Shown piece by piece: positions 8,364 to 19,934 of a stretch of DNA of 64,000 nt (within the stretch, counting starts at the first letter, position 1; each line of letters begins with the position of its first letter). Where the stretch lies: positions 183,387-247,386 of the forward strand of contig DIJC01000013.1 in NCBI GenBank assembly GCA_002421005.1, written 5' to 3'. This DNA is from Enterobacteriaceae bacterium UBA5654. Lineage in GTDB: Bacteria > Pseudomonadota > Gammaproteobacteria > Enterobacterales > Enterobacteriaceae. The notes under the pieces were generated by a model. That model had not been told where the DNA came from. It made no database searches and saw only the letters and a program-made list of their open reading frames with translations. The position numbers and the translations under genes are program-made.

Positions 8364-10322
8364 TCAATTCAGCGTCATTTTGCCGATTTTAATTAAGTAG
8401 TAACGAACCAGAACGTTGGCAAAGGCGATGAAAAGTATCCCGCTGCCCATGCCGCAAAGATAAGCCGGAAGGTTTTGTACCAGCGGCCAGCCCCAGATCG
8501 CGGGCAGGGGATACCACTGCACCGAGCCAAGCCCGATGGCGATCAGCGAGCCGATAATCGCGCCGGTGATGTTGATGGAAATGGTGATGATCGGATTCCT
8601 GAGCATGAAAGGGATCGCCCCTTCACCGATGGCTAAAAAGCCGAGGATCAGGGAGGTCATGCCGGTCACCCGCTGGTTTTCATCAAACACCCGCTGGCGG
8701 ACGATAAAGCGATCGAGAAGCGTGGCAAGGCCAATCCCGATCGGCGGGATCACGATGCCCAGCACCCGCGATGTGAGCGGGAAGATGTGATCCGCCGCCA
8801 GGCCGATGGCGATAGCGCCCGCAGACTTATTTACCGGACCGCCCAAATCGAACGCGGTGAGCGCAGCGATAATGGTCGCCAGCATAATGGTGCTTGAGGT
8901 GCCGTGATCGGTAATAAACTCTTGCAGGAAGCGGTTGATGCCGCCGAAAACCGGATCGACAAAGTAAAAGTTGATGAAAAAGATCGCCAGCACGGACAGG
9001 CCGGGAACAATAAGCATCGGCTTCATGGCCTGGAGGTTTTTATGCAGGCGAATATGGCGATTCAGGTAGTTGGCGATAAACCCTGCCAGCGCACCGAGGA
9101 TCAGCGCGCCGAGGAAACCGGAAGGAATGCCGCCGCTGACCGACCAGAAGGTGTAATGCAGGCCACCGGCAAATGCGCCGCCGACAAATCCCGGCACCAG
9201 CCCCGGCCTGTCTGCAATGCTGTAAGCCATATAAGCAGCAAAAACCGGATACATAAACTTCATGATCATGCTGCCGTACAGGGTTAAAAAGTGACAAATG
9301 ACCAGCAGCGTATTCTCATCGGTAGCCCAGGCGCTGTTACCGATATCCGTAATGCCAAGCGTGCTTGCCAGCAGTTGCCCGATACCGATCATTAAGCCCG
9401 CCGCGACGATCACCGGGATCATGTAAGAGATGCCCGTGGAAATTCCCTGATAGAGCTGTCTGCCAAAGGAGAGCGATTGCGTGGCCGTCTGGCGATCGCC
9501 GTTTTCCGCTTCATCCACGATGCCATCCGGGCGCGTCAGCAGGCGGTCAATCAGCCCGTCGGCATCCTTCAACGGTTCAGACACTGAGGTGGTGATAAAG
9601 GGTTTACCGTTAAAGCGTGCTTTACCTTTTGGCGGTAGCTCGGCGGCAAAAATGACCCCTGCGGCCTGGCGAATTTGCGCCTCATTGACCGCATCCTCAA
9701 TACCGCTGGCCCCTTGTTTCTCGCTGTAAACGCGAATACCGCGAGCCGCGCCCGCCTTTTCCAGCGCTTCCGCCGCCATATAAGTGTGAGCAATTCCCGC
9801 CGGGCAGGAGGTAATGACAATAAGGCTTTTACCGCTATCGTTGACCAGCGTTTTTTCTGCGGGAGCCTGGTGAGCATCCAGCAGCGCGAGAAATTCCGCG
9901 ACGGTCGGCGCGGCTTTCAGCGCGGCAACGTTGTCTTCATCCATTAACGCCAGGCTTAACGTTGAAAGTAATCGCAGATGCCCGTCGTCGTCTCCAAAGG
10001 GCACCGCCAGCAAAAATACCAGCGAAACGCTGTCTTCACCGTCCATCGTTGGCCAGTCACTGACTGGCTGGCGTAACCGCGCGACGGCAAAAGCGGGCTG
10101 ACTGACCACCGCCGATTTGCCGTGCGGGATGGCGATACCCTGCTCAAATCCGGTTTCTGAAAGATTTTCCCGCTCCCAGACGGCGCGCAGAAACGCGGCT
10201 TTATCGGAGACTTTCCCTTGTTCAAATAACAGGTTACAGAGATTTTCCAGAATGGTTTCGCGGCTGTTCCACGTCTGGTCCAGGAGAATGAGCTCCTGTG
10301 AAGTCACGTCACTTAAAAACAT
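8364..10322 (-). CDS. PTS EIIABC permease, fructose/mannosylglycerate type
   Basis: This 652-residue permease imports and phosphorylates a sugar. Three domains follow in order. EIIA (about 1-150) has the active His67 in IPHGKS. EIIB (about 166-270) has the phosphocysteine Cys173 in TSCPAGIAHTYMAAE. EIIC (about 290-650) is a multi-span membrane domain. This A-B-C order and length match E. coli MngA, and the next gene is an MngB-like mannosidase, so a mannosylglycerate-like or other alpha-mannoside is the likely substrate. The start has GGGGGA just upstream. A candidate LacI-type operator lies 75 bp upstream at 10397. A fructose-type permease is the alternative, but the operon partners argue for a mannoside. 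Confidence 0.88.
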   Translation of the reverse strand: MFLSDVTSQELILLDQTWNSRETILENLCNLLFEQGKVSDKAAFLRAVWERENLSETGFEQGIAIPHGKSAVVSQPAFAVARLRQPVSDWPTMDGEDSVSLVFLLAVPFGDDDGHLRLLSTLSLALMDEDNVAALKAAPTVAEFLALLDAHQAPAEKTLVNDSGKSLIVITSCPAGIAHTYMAAEALEKAGAARGIRVYSEKQGASGIEDAVNEAQIRQAAGVIFAAELPPKGKARFNGKPFITTSVSEPLKDADGLIDRLLTRPDGIVDEAENGDRQTATQSLSFGRQLYQGISTGISYMIPVIVAAGLMIGIGQLLASTLGITDIGNSAWATDENTLLVICHFLTLYGSMIMKFMYPVFAAYMAYSIADRPGLVPGFVGGAFAGGLHYTFWSVSGGIPSGFLGALILGALAGFIANYLNRHIRLHKNLQAMKPMLIVPGLSVLAIFFINFYFVDPVFGGINRFLQEFITDHGTSSTIMLATIIAALTAFDLGGPVNKSAGAIAIGLAADHIFPLTSRVLGIVIPPIGIGLATLLDRFIVRQRVFDENQRVTGMTSLILGFLAIGEGAIPFMLRNPIITISINITGAIIGSLIAIGLGSVQWYPLPAIWGWPLVQNLPAYLCGMGSGILFIAFANVLVRYYLIKIGKMTLN

Positions 10323-10768
10323 ATATCCCCCAAAATGGTACGATTTCTTATGTCTTTGTTCGTTGTGCGGAGTAATCGATGACGCTTTTCGGTCAGGGTT
10401 AATGCGATTAATCCGCCATAGCGAATATTTTTTAAATTAACGGGCTGGTGGTGAAGCGTTTTGCCTGACCTCTTGTCGTTCAGGCTTCATGCGCTATTGC
10501 ATTAGCGAAGTTGATACGTTTATTCATTCAATTAATATATGAAACTTGCTATTTGCATGGTTGTCTCGTATGAATTAATAAAAAGCGCGTTAATTTTTAA
10601 TAGCCGGGTTTGTGCTGTTTATATAAGCGTGTCGCCTCATTTTGTGTCAAGCGTATAGCGATACAACGAATGTATCATAAAATAGTGTCACTCCCGGAGG
10701 ATGCAGGGTTAGCCTTGTCTGATAGTTAAACTCTGTTTTTCGTTAGTCCCGGTGAATAATGGGTAAAT
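10323..10768. other. Intergenic control region between the EIIABC operon and the SGNH lipoprotein gene
   Basis: This 446-bp spacer separates divergent genes and is clearly AT-richer than the genes on its left. It holds the candidate operator at 10397-10414 near the EIIABC start. An inverted repeat, GATACA-ACGAA-TGTATC, lies at 10660-10676, about 95 bp before the SGNH gene. I see no credible coding sequence in it. Confidence 0.6.
10397..10414. promoter_or_regulatory. Candidate LacI-family operator upstream of EIIABC
   Basis: GGTTAATGCGATTAATCC matches the site at 2724-2740 in 16 consecutive bases apart from its end, and is itself a near-palindrome. Its position 75 bp before the EIIABC start suits control of this operon by the LacI-type protein encoded at 2854-3861. 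Confidence 0.6.
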
Positions 10769-11563
10769 ATGAAGAATATAAAAGCAACGATCACCCTGGC
10801 TATTTCAGTCCTGTTTATTGTAGGGTGTCAGCAGAAAAAGATAAATAATTCTACAGCGTCTTTCGTCGCTCATGGCGAAAATAAAGCGGACCTGACCATG
10901 CGACAAATAAACTGTTACGGCATTCCATTAAGAAAAGCAGTAATTTACGGTGACAGTATCTCCACCGGAACGCACGGCAAGGGCGGATACGAAGCTAAGC
11001 TAAAACAATCATTACAGCTGGCGCAAATTTATAATTATTCCATTGGCTCCAGTGGTCTTTCCACCAGTACACCTGATTCTATGGTCGCGCTGATTAAAAA
11101 AGATGACAAAATCCCCGCCGACGCCGATTTAGTGATTATCTGGCACGGCACGAATGACTGGTATTGGGGAACGCAGATTGGCCGGGAGGGTGATACGGCG
11201 TTAAATACCTTCTGGGGCGGGATTGACTACGTCGTCACCCGGCTACGTAAAAAACTCCCTGACGCACGCATTGTCTGGGGGACGCCGCTGTATCGCTGGC
11301 AGGCACCTCACTTAACGCAACGCAGCGGTGAGGCTTATGCATTGCCAAACGCCGTCGGCTATACGTTACTGGATTACGCCAACGCTCTGGAAGCCGCCAG
11401 CAAACGCTACGGGTTTAACCTCATCGACTTTGGGCGCTTAACGAATATCCATAAAGAAAACGAGAGTCGCTATCTGGAAGATCGCGTCCACCCGAATGCC
11501 GAAGGCTATGAGGTTATTCATCGGATTTTTTATCATGAGATCCAACAAATATGTGGGCTGTGA
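10769..11563 (+). CDS. SGNH/GDSL-family hydrolase, lipoprotein
   Basis: This 264-residue protein starts with a lipoprotein signal ending in FIVGC, so Cys20 should be lipidated and the enzyme held on a membrane facing the periplasm or outside. The SGNH blocks are all present: GDSIS with Ser63 as nucleophile, the SSGLS turn (about 94-98), HGTND with Asn129, and DRVHP with Asp238 and His241. Such enzymes remove acyl or acetyl groups from sugars, lipids or cell-wall polymers. The neighbouring mannoside genes hint at deacylation of a decorated mannoside, but this is inference. It is convergent with the RpiR-type gene. Its base composition is AT-richer than the PTS genes, suggesting a separate acquisition. 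Confidence 0.8.
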   Translation: MKNIKATITLAISVLFIVGCQQKKINNSTASFVAHGENKADLTMRQINCYGIPLRKAVIYGDSISTGTHGKGGYEAKLKQSLQLAQIYNYSIGSSGLSTSTPDSMVALIKKDDKIPADADLVIIWHGTNDWYWGTQIGREGDTALNTFWGGIDYVVTRLRKKLPDARIVWGTPLYRWQAPHLTQRSGEAYALPNAVGYTLLDYANALEAASKRYGFNLIDFGRLTNIHKENESRYLEDRVHPNAEGYEVIHRIFYHEIQQICGL

Positions 11564-11585
11564 ACGAGCGGCGTTTGCGCCAGGG

Positions 11586-12248
11586 CTATCCGTTATCGGA
11601 CGTACTGAGCAGCCTGCATCCGATGCTGTCGATAAAATTTAAAAGCTGGATCTGCGTTTCTCTTTTATAAAGTGAAGACATATCGGTCACTGTATCCACG
11701 TGCCAGGCACGAGAGGCAATTTTTGACAGCGATGACATTTCGCGCGTGATCGCAATAATCTTTATTTTCTTGCGCTTTGCGTTGCGCGCCATATCCAGAA
11801 TATCGGCAGTTTCGCCGGATTTACTCACCAGCAGAATAGTTCCCCGGGTAATTAACGCCAGTTGATGAATGTCGATCAATATCAGGTGCGGGATCCCGGC
11901 GATAGATAAAAACCGTGATAAATAATTCAGGCTGGTTAGCGTTGCCCCTCTGGCATATAAATAGATGTGTTGCCCGTTATTTAATTCCCGGCAGATGTCA
12001 ATAAGCTCGCGCTCATCGTTTGAGGGCGCAGGCTGGTTGTCCATAATCTGAGACGATGGCTCTGTTCCATATTTATAGCGCAGTTCCGTATACCCGGAAT
12101 AGCCCATTTTTTTACTGACGCGATTCACTGAGGTCGTAGTGGAAAAAGTATTATTGGCAATGGTTTTGGCGGAGAGCGTCGATAGCCGATGAATATTACA
12201 CAGGATATATTCATAAATAATACGTTCAGTCTTTGAAAAAGTATCCAT
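11586..12248 (-). CDS. RpiR/MurR-family transcriptional regulator with SIS domain
   Basis: This protein of about 220 residues has an N-terminal RpiR helix-turn-helix (FSKTERIIYEYILCN onward, with TTTSVNRVSKKMGY as recognition part). A SIS sugar-phosphate-binding domain follows, with LVSKSGETADIL as the phosphosugar loop. Members usually sense a sugar phosphate and control sugar or amino-sugar catabolism. I chose the ATG at 12248 because GGAAGG lies 9 bases upstream and the HTH begins at once. The open frame runs on to 12377, but that part encodes an unlikely Arg/Cys-rich sequence. It is shorter than typical RpiR proteins (about 280), with a compact linker. A TTAATGTGATTAA palindrome lies about 165 bp upstream. 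Confidence 0.8.
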   Translation of the reverse strand: MDTFSKTERIIYEYILCNIHRLSTLSAKTIANNTFSTTTSVNRVSKKMGYSGYTELRYKYGTEPSSQIMDNQPAPSNDERELIDICRELNNGQHIYLYARGATLTSLNYLSRFLSIAGIPHLILIDIHQLALITRGTILLVSKSGETADILDMARNAKRKKIKIIAITREMSSLSKIASRAWHVDTVTDMSSLYKRETQIQLLNFIDSIGCRLLSTSDNG

Positions 12249-12627
12249 TCCGATCGCCCTTCCTTTGCAGAATTGATTAGAAATACCGGCGTTTCTGGCG
12301 CGCTGTTTTCCAGCTGTTATCGCGCAGCAGACCTGTAAACGCCGCGTAGTGCACGACATTTGCCTCCAGAATGCCATAGCGCAGGGGGGGAATCATCTTA
12401 TCTTGCTACGATCATTAATGTGATTAACCCATCAGAATGCACAAATGCCGCGGCGAGCGGGTGGACGCAAAGACCCCGGCAGACCCGCTGCCGATCATGT
12501 CTTTTGCTGATATCTCTCTGCGGTTAACATAAATTTCTAATTATCGCGGTTTTTGGCTGGCAGCCTGCGCGCAGGCTGGGTAATCTGAAAACGTTTTGTA
12601 ATCATTTTTTAACATAAGAGTAAGACT
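12249..12627. other. Intergenic region between the RpiR-type gene and dapB
   Basis: This 379-bp divergent spacer joins the accessory block to the dapB backbone. It holds a TTAAT/ATTAA palindrome at 12414-12429 and a perfect 18-bp palindrome (CAGCCTGCG then CGCAGGCTG) at 12562-12579, about 50 bp before dapB. I see no gene. Confidence 0.55.
12414..12429. promoter_or_regulatory. Weaker candidate operator of the TTAAT/ATTAA type
   Basis: ATTAATGTGATTAACC keeps the TTAAT...ATTAACC core of the sites at 2724 and 10397 but with a degraded left arm. It lies about 165 bp upstream of the RpiR-type start and about 200 bp before dapB. It may put the RpiR gene in the same regulon, or it may be chance. Confidence 0.4.
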
Positions 12628-13449
12628 ATGCATGATGCAAAAATCCGTGTCGCCATTGCTGGCGCGGGCGGTCGTATGGGACGTCAGCTTATTCAGGCTG
12701 CGCTGGCAATGGAAGGCGTTGAACTGGGCGCGGCGCTGGAGCGCGAAGGTTCCACGCTTATCGGCAGCGATGCGGGCGAACTGGCGGGCGCAGGTCAGTC
12801 AGGCGTGACCGTACAGAGCAGTTTAGAGGCGGTAAAAGAGGATTTCGACGTCTTTATCGACTTCACCCGCCCGGAAGGGACGCTGGCGCATCTGGCGTTT
12901 TGCCAGCAGCACGGCAAGGGAATGGTCATCGGCACCACTGGCTTTGACGACGCGGGCAAGCAGGCGATTCATGATGCCGCCGCGCAGGTGCCAATTGTCT
13001 TTGCGGCAAACTTTAGCGTTGGCGTTAACGTCATGCTGAAGCTGCTGGAGAAGGCGGCAAAAGTGATGGGCGATTATACCGACATCGAAATCATTGAAGC
13101 GCACCACCGCCACAAGGTTGACGCGCCATCCGGCACCGCGCTGGCGATGGGCGAGGCTATTGCTTCGGCGCTGGATAAAGATCTTAAAGCGTGCGCGGTC
13201 TACAGCCGGGAAGGGCACACCGGCGAGCGCGTACCCGGCACGATTGGTTTTGCCACCGTGCGTGCGGGTGACATCGTGGGCGAGCATACCGCGATGTTTG
13301 CCGACATCGGCGAGCGCGTGGAGATCAGCCACAAGGCCTCCAGCCGCATGACCTTTGCAAATGGCGCAGTTAAATCGGCTTTATGGCTGAAAGAGAAGAA
13401 AAACGGTCTGTTTGATATGCGAGATGTGCTCGGTTTGCACGATTTATAG
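12628..13449 (+). CDS. dapB: 4-hydroxy-tetrahydrodipicolinate reductase
   Basis: DapB reduces 4-hydroxy-tetrahydrodipicolinate with NAD(P)H in the diaminopimelate and lysine pathway in the cytoplasm. At 273 residues it equals the E. coli length. The nucleotide-binding loop GAGGRMG is at residues 12-18. The catalytic segment EAHHRHKVDAPSGTA carries His159 and Lys163 in family numbering. The sequence is E. coli-like throughout. It is followed by a hairpin terminator and so is a single-gene unit. In E. coli the upstream neighbour is rihC; here it is the accessory mannoside region. Confidence 0.98.
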   Translation: MHDAKIRVAIAGAGGRMGRQLIQAALAMEGVELGAALEREGSTLIGSDAGELAGAGQSGVTVQSSLEAVKEDFDVFIDFTRPEGTLAHLAFCQQHGKGMVIGTTGFDDAGKQAIHDAAAQVPIVFAANFSVGVNVMLKLLEKAAKVMGDYTDIEIIEAHHRHKVDAPSGTALAMGEAIASALDKDLKACAVYSREGHTGERVPGTIGFATVRAGDIVGEHTAMFADIGERVEISHKASSRMTFANGAVKSALWLKEKKNGLFDMRDVLGLHDL

Positions 13450-13503
13450 TGATTTATTACCCATCGTGATGTGGTTGTTGTAATCATAATCTTTTGATTA
13501 CAC

Positions 13504-13532
13504 GGGACAATAATTTATTGTCCCTTTATTTT
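13504..13532 (+). terminator. Rho-independent terminator of dapB
   Basis: GGGACAATA and TATTGTCCC form a 9-bp stem with a 3-base loop, followed by TTTATTTT. It lies 54 bp after the dapB stop. Confidence 0.85.
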
Positions 13533-13669
13533 ATGGGCTTTGATGGTTTTTTTTATCTTAACTAGTTTTATTCTGTCTTATCCTCATCTTTATTGTTATC
13601 AAAGTGTGTTTTTATAGCAAATTCTGTCTGTTAAAAGTATCTGATGTTTTTTACCTAACCAGGTGCGCT

Positions 13670-13685
13670 GCGCAAGCGTTTTCGT
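13670..13685. promoter_or_regulatory. PurR-box-like site upstream of carA
   Basis: GCGCAAGCGTTTTCGT fits the PurR consensus (ANGCAANCGNTTNCNT) at nearly every fixed position. It lies about 235 bp before carA, where E. coli carAB promoter P1 is repressed by PurR. Confidence 0.65.
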
Positions 13686-13858
13686 CTGTGGTTTATCCTT
13701 CTGTTTTGTCACCCATCTTCGGATATCTTACCCTGTGGCGCAAAATGACAGAAAAAATCGCGTCATAAGTTGACTTTGAGGCGACTTGTCTTCAGAATGC
13801 CGCCGTTTGCCAGAAATCCACCGGTAAACGAAATTTGCATTGATTCAGGCCGTATTAA

Positions 13859-13897
13859 TGAATTAATATGCAAATAAAGTGAGTGAATATTCTCTGG
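13859..13897. promoter_or_regulatory. Pair of ARG boxes at the downstream carAB promoter
   Basis: Two adjacent AT-rich 18-bp boxes (TGAATTAATATGCAAATA, then a second from 13880) match the ArgR operator pair that I recall for E. coli carAB promoter P2. They end just before the carA ribosome site, so ArgR with arginine should block P2. Confidence 0.75.
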
Positions 13898-13905
13898 AGG
13901 GTGTT

Positions 13906-15054
13906 TTGATTAAGTCAGCGCTATTGGTTCTGGAAGACGGAACCCAGTTTCACGGTCGGGCCATCGGGGCAACGGGTTCGGCGGTTGGGGAAGTCGTTTT
14001 CAATACTTCAATGACCGGTTATCAAGAAATCCTCACTGATCCTTCCTACTCCCGCCAAATCGTCACTCTAACTTATCCCCATATTGGTAATGTCGGCACC
14101 AACGAAGCCGATGAAGAGTCTTCCCAGGTACATGCGCAGGGTCTGGTCATTCGCGACCTGCCGCTGATTGCCAGCAACTACCGCAGCACGGAAGACCTTT
14201 CTGCTTACCTCAAACGCCATAACATCGTCGCCATTGCCGATATAGACACCCGTAAGCTGACCCGCCTGCTGCGCGAGAAAGGCGCGCAGAACGGCTGCAT
14301 CATCGCGGGCGATAGCCCGGACGCACAGCTGGCGCTGGAAAAAGCCAAAGCGTTTCCGGGACTGAACGGTATGGACCTGGCAAAAGAAGTGACGACGCCG
14401 GAGGCCTATAGCTGGAATCAGGGAAGCTGGACGCTGGCGGACGAACTGCCGGAAGCCAAAAAAGACGACGAGCTGCCGTTCCACGTGGTGGCCTACGACT
14501 ACGGCGCTAAGCGCAACATCCTGCGGATGCTGGTGGACAGAGGCTGCCGCCTGACCGTCGTTCCGGCAAAAACGCCTGCCGAAGACGTGCTGAAAATGAA
14601 CCCGGACGGCGTGTTCCTCTCCAACGGTCCCGGCGACCCGGCACCCTGTGATTACGCAATTACCGCGATTCAGAAATTCCTCGAAACCGATGTTCCGGTC
14701 TTTGGCATCTGCCTCGGCCATCAGCTTCTGGCGCTGGCGAGCGGCGCGAAAACCGTGAAGATGAAGTTCGGTCACCACGGCGGTAACCATCCGGTGAAAG
14801 ATATCGACAACAACACCGTGATGATCACCGCGCAAAACCACGGCTTTGCGGTCGACGAAGCGACGATGCCTGCCAACCTGCGCGTAACGCATAAATCGCT
14901 GTTCGACGGCACGCTGCAAGGCATTCACCGCACCGATAAACCGGCGTTCAGTTTCCAGGGACACCCGGAAGCCAGCCCCGGCCCGCACGATGCCGCGCCG
15001 CTGTTTGACCACTTTATTGACCTTATTAAGCAGTACCGTCAGTCCGCTAAATAA
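13906..15054 (+). CDS. carA: Carbamoyl-phosphate synthase small (glutaminase) subunit
   Basis: CarA hydrolyses glutamine and passes ammonia to CarB for carbamoyl phosphate, used for arginine and pyrimidines. I set the start at the TTG at 13906, which is preceded by TGGAGGG and gives the 382-residue protein beginning MIKSALLVLEDG as in E. coli; the ATG-like frame start 27 bases upstream lies inside the ARG boxes. The class I glutamine amidotransferase motif GICLGHQ carries the nucleophilic cysteine (Cys269 in family numbering), and GHPEASPGP carries the His-Glu pair. carB follows after 18 bases. Confidence 0.98.
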   Translation: MIKSALLVLEDGTQFHGRAIGATGSAVGEVVFNTSMTGYQEILTDPSYSRQIVTLTYPHIGNVGTNEADEESSQVHAQGLVIRDLPLIASNYRSTEDLSAYLKRHNIVAIADIDTRKLTRLLREKGAQNGCIIAGDSPDAQLALEKAKAFPGLNGMDLAKEVTTPEAYSWNQGSWTLADELPEAKKDDELPFHVVAYDYGAKRNILRMLVDRGCRLTVVPAKTPAEDVLKMNPDGVFLSNGPGDPAPCDYAITAIQKFLETDVPVFGICLGHQLLALASGAKTVKMKFGHHGGNHPVKDIDNNTVMITAQNHGFAVDEATMPANLRVTHKSLFDGTLQGIHRTDKPAFSFQGHPEASPGPHDAAPLFDHFIDLIKQYRQSAK

Positions 15055-15072
15055 TCAGGAGCCGAGAAGACC

Positions 15073-18297
<3,225 letters not shown>

Positions 18298-18310
18298 GGA
18301 TTAATGCGTC

Positions 18311-18342
18311 AAAACAGGCCAGCATAAGCTGGCCTGTTTTAT
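18311..18342. terminator. Terminator after carB
   Basis: AAAACAGGCCAGC and GCTGGCCTGTTTT form a perfect 13-bp stem with an ATAA loop. The A- and T-runs at its two ends allow termination on both strands. Confidence 0.9.
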
Positions 18343-18483
18343 CTCCGGGAAGCGCTGTTTTGTGACTTTTGCCCCCCATTTTTAGGAGGGGGATTTTAAA
18401 ATTTCTAACGTCTTTTTCACAACTCCATTAGCATCGTTAGCCTTAAAGGTGTTTTAGCCTTGTTAAAGTTAACGGAGAAACTT

Positions 18484-19341
18484 GTGATTAAAAGAATATT
18501 ACTGCTGGGTGCCTGCGTCAGCCTGACCGCCTGTTTTGGCGACAGCAAAGAATTCATTATCGACAACCCCACCGCAAAACCCCTGGCTATTTCCATTGAT
18601 AACGAAAAAATAACCATTCCGGCGCAGGAAACGCAAAACATCAAGCTTGATGCGGGTCTGCATACTCTGTCGCTGGAGAATGGCGAGAATATCAAGTTTA
18701 ACGTCTTCGACGCCTGGCCCCGTTCCGGCGTCAGCGGCTTAATTAACCCGACCCGCACCCGTTATATTCAGGTGGTGCAAAAATATGTTGCGGCAGGGGT
18801 TCAGCCCGCCAATGAAAACAGCGACGTGCACACCATCCGCATTAACGGTGAGGTCGTTACCGGGCCGTTCCAGGATCTGGGCAGCGAACTGTTTATTGAT
18901 AAATTCAGCTACGACTGGGAGCTTGGCCCGACCGAGGCGCTGCCGGAGTCGATGTCCTCAACGTCGAAAGACAATTACAAAACCAAACTCTTCCGGGTCG
19001 ATGATTTCCTCCAGTATTACGCCAACGAATTTACGCCTTCTGTGGATTACAGCCAGCTGACGCGGATCACCGAGTCGCGCTATCAGCCGCCGGAAATTAC
19101 CTATAACTTCTCCTCCCCGGAATTGAAGCAGAATCTGGCGGAAGCGACAAAAATCTACACCGCGTTTATTCATGCCGATTCGGCGAGCAAACAAAAAGAT
19201 CTGCTCGACGAATTCGAAAAACAAAATCGCGAAAAATGGCGTAATCCCAAAACCGGTGGTCAGGAAACCTCACATTATTATGAAATCATGAGTACCCTTA
19301 ACCACACGATGATGAGCTCTGTTCTTGAGCTGAAAGAGTAA
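18484..19341 (+). CDS. Lipoprotein of unknown function
   Basis: I do not recognise this 285-residue protein. The N-terminus VIKRILLLGACVSLTAC is a lipoprotein signal with lipobox LTAC (Cys17), and Phe at +2 suggests the outer membrane. Residues about 20-65 (FIIDNPTAKPLAISIDNEKI) look like a small beta-sandwich. A middle part has GEVVTGPFQDLGSELFIDKF, and the C-terminal half is helical and charged (about 210-285). I chose the GTG at 18484 because CGGAG lies 7 bases upstream; a TTG at 18460 is possible but has no such site. It lies alone between carB and a YgdI-type lipoprotein gene, in the place of the cai-fix-kef genes of E. coli K-12. Confidence 0.65.
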   Translation: MIKRILLLGACVSLTACFGDSKEFIIDNPTAKPLAISIDNEKITIPAQETQNIKLDAGLHTLSLENGENIKFNVFDAWPRSGVSGLINPTRTRYIQVVQKYVAAGVQPANENSDVHTIRINGEVVTGPFQDLGSELFIDKFSYDWELGPTEALPESMSSTSKDNYKTKLFRVDDFLQYYANEFTPSVDYSQLTRITESRYQPPEITYNFSSPELKQNLAEATKIYTAFIHADSASKQKDLLDEFEKQNREKWRNPKTGGQETSHYYEIMSTLNHTMMSSVLELKE

Positions 19342-19476
19342 TATCTCTCCCGAACGGGCCTCTGGCGTTGTTGAGGCTCGCCTTCAGAACGTTCTGGTTT
19401 TCCATCCACATTCAGTGAATTAGCCTAAACTGATCCTGTTAATAATGAAAACCAACTGAAAGCAAGGGAGTACACC

Positions 19477-19710
19477 ATGCGCAATAAATTACTTATGTCA
19501 TCAATTTTTGCTGCCGCAGCGCTGTTCACCGTGGCCGGTTGTTCATCCAACCAGGCAGTGAAAACCACCGATGGTAAAACGATTGTGACCGACGGCAAGC
19601 CGGAAGTGGACAGCGATACCGGTCTGGTGTCGTATGAAAATGCGGAAACCGGTAAAACCGAGCAGATTAACCGCGATCAGGTTAAAGGCATGAACGAGCT
19701 GGATAACTAA
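19477..19710 (+). CDS. YgdI/YgdR-family (DUF903) small lipoprotein
   Basis: This 77-residue protein has a lipoprotein signal ending in VAGC (Cys22). It is followed by the DUF903 SH3-like fold: TDGKTIVTDGKPEVDSDTG, a YENAETGKTEQINRDQV segment, and the closing MNELDN. E. coli YgdI and YgdR have the same length and pattern, but their role is not established beyond being outer-membrane lipoproteins. The start has AAGGGAG upstream. It is a single-gene unit with its own terminator. Confidence 0.88.
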   Translation: MRNKLLMSSIFAAAALFTVAGCSSNQAVKTTDGKTIVTDGKPEVDSDTGLVSYENAETGKTEQINRDQVKGMNELDN

Positions 19711-19718
19711 TTCAGCGC

Positions 19719-19751
19719 CCTGCGCCCACGCCCGTGGGCGCAGGTTGTTTT
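19719..19751 (+). terminator. Terminator after the YgdI-family gene
   Basis: CCTGCGCCCACG and CGTGGGCGCAGG form a 12-bp GC-rich stem with a CC loop, followed by TTGTTTTA. Confidence 0.85.
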
Positions 19752-19934
19752 ATGATCCTCTCTGCATGTTGCATCTTTAACGCGGTCTGGGTTTGTCCCT
19801 GACATGAATCCCCGGAACGCCGTGCAGAACCCCGCAAAACAGAAATTTTTCTCATTCTTTACTCTACCGCCAGTCGACGAAAGATTAGGCTTTACGTATA
19901 GTGGCGGCAATTTTTGTATCCGGGATAACTTCTA

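Larger units (their letters stand above)
13533..13905. other. carAB control region
   Basis: About 370 bp without a gene, AT-rich in its first half, precede carA. In E. coli this region holds two promoters controlled by purines/pyrimidines (upstream P1) and arginine (downstream P2). The PurR-like and ARG-box-like sequences listed separately show the same arrangement here. An 86-bp T-rich stretch follows the dapB terminator without further structure that I can see. Confidence 0.75.

Noticed and set aside
12249..12377. Upstream extension of the RpiR-type gene
   Set aside because: The added 43 residues are Arg/Cys-rich and precede a well-placed GGAAGG site and the start of the HTH at 12248.
14068..15012. 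314-codon open frame antisense to carA
   Set aside because: It is the complement of a certain gene in a G+C-rich region where reverse frames stay open by codon bias. Its translation is rich in His, Arg and Val without any family motif.
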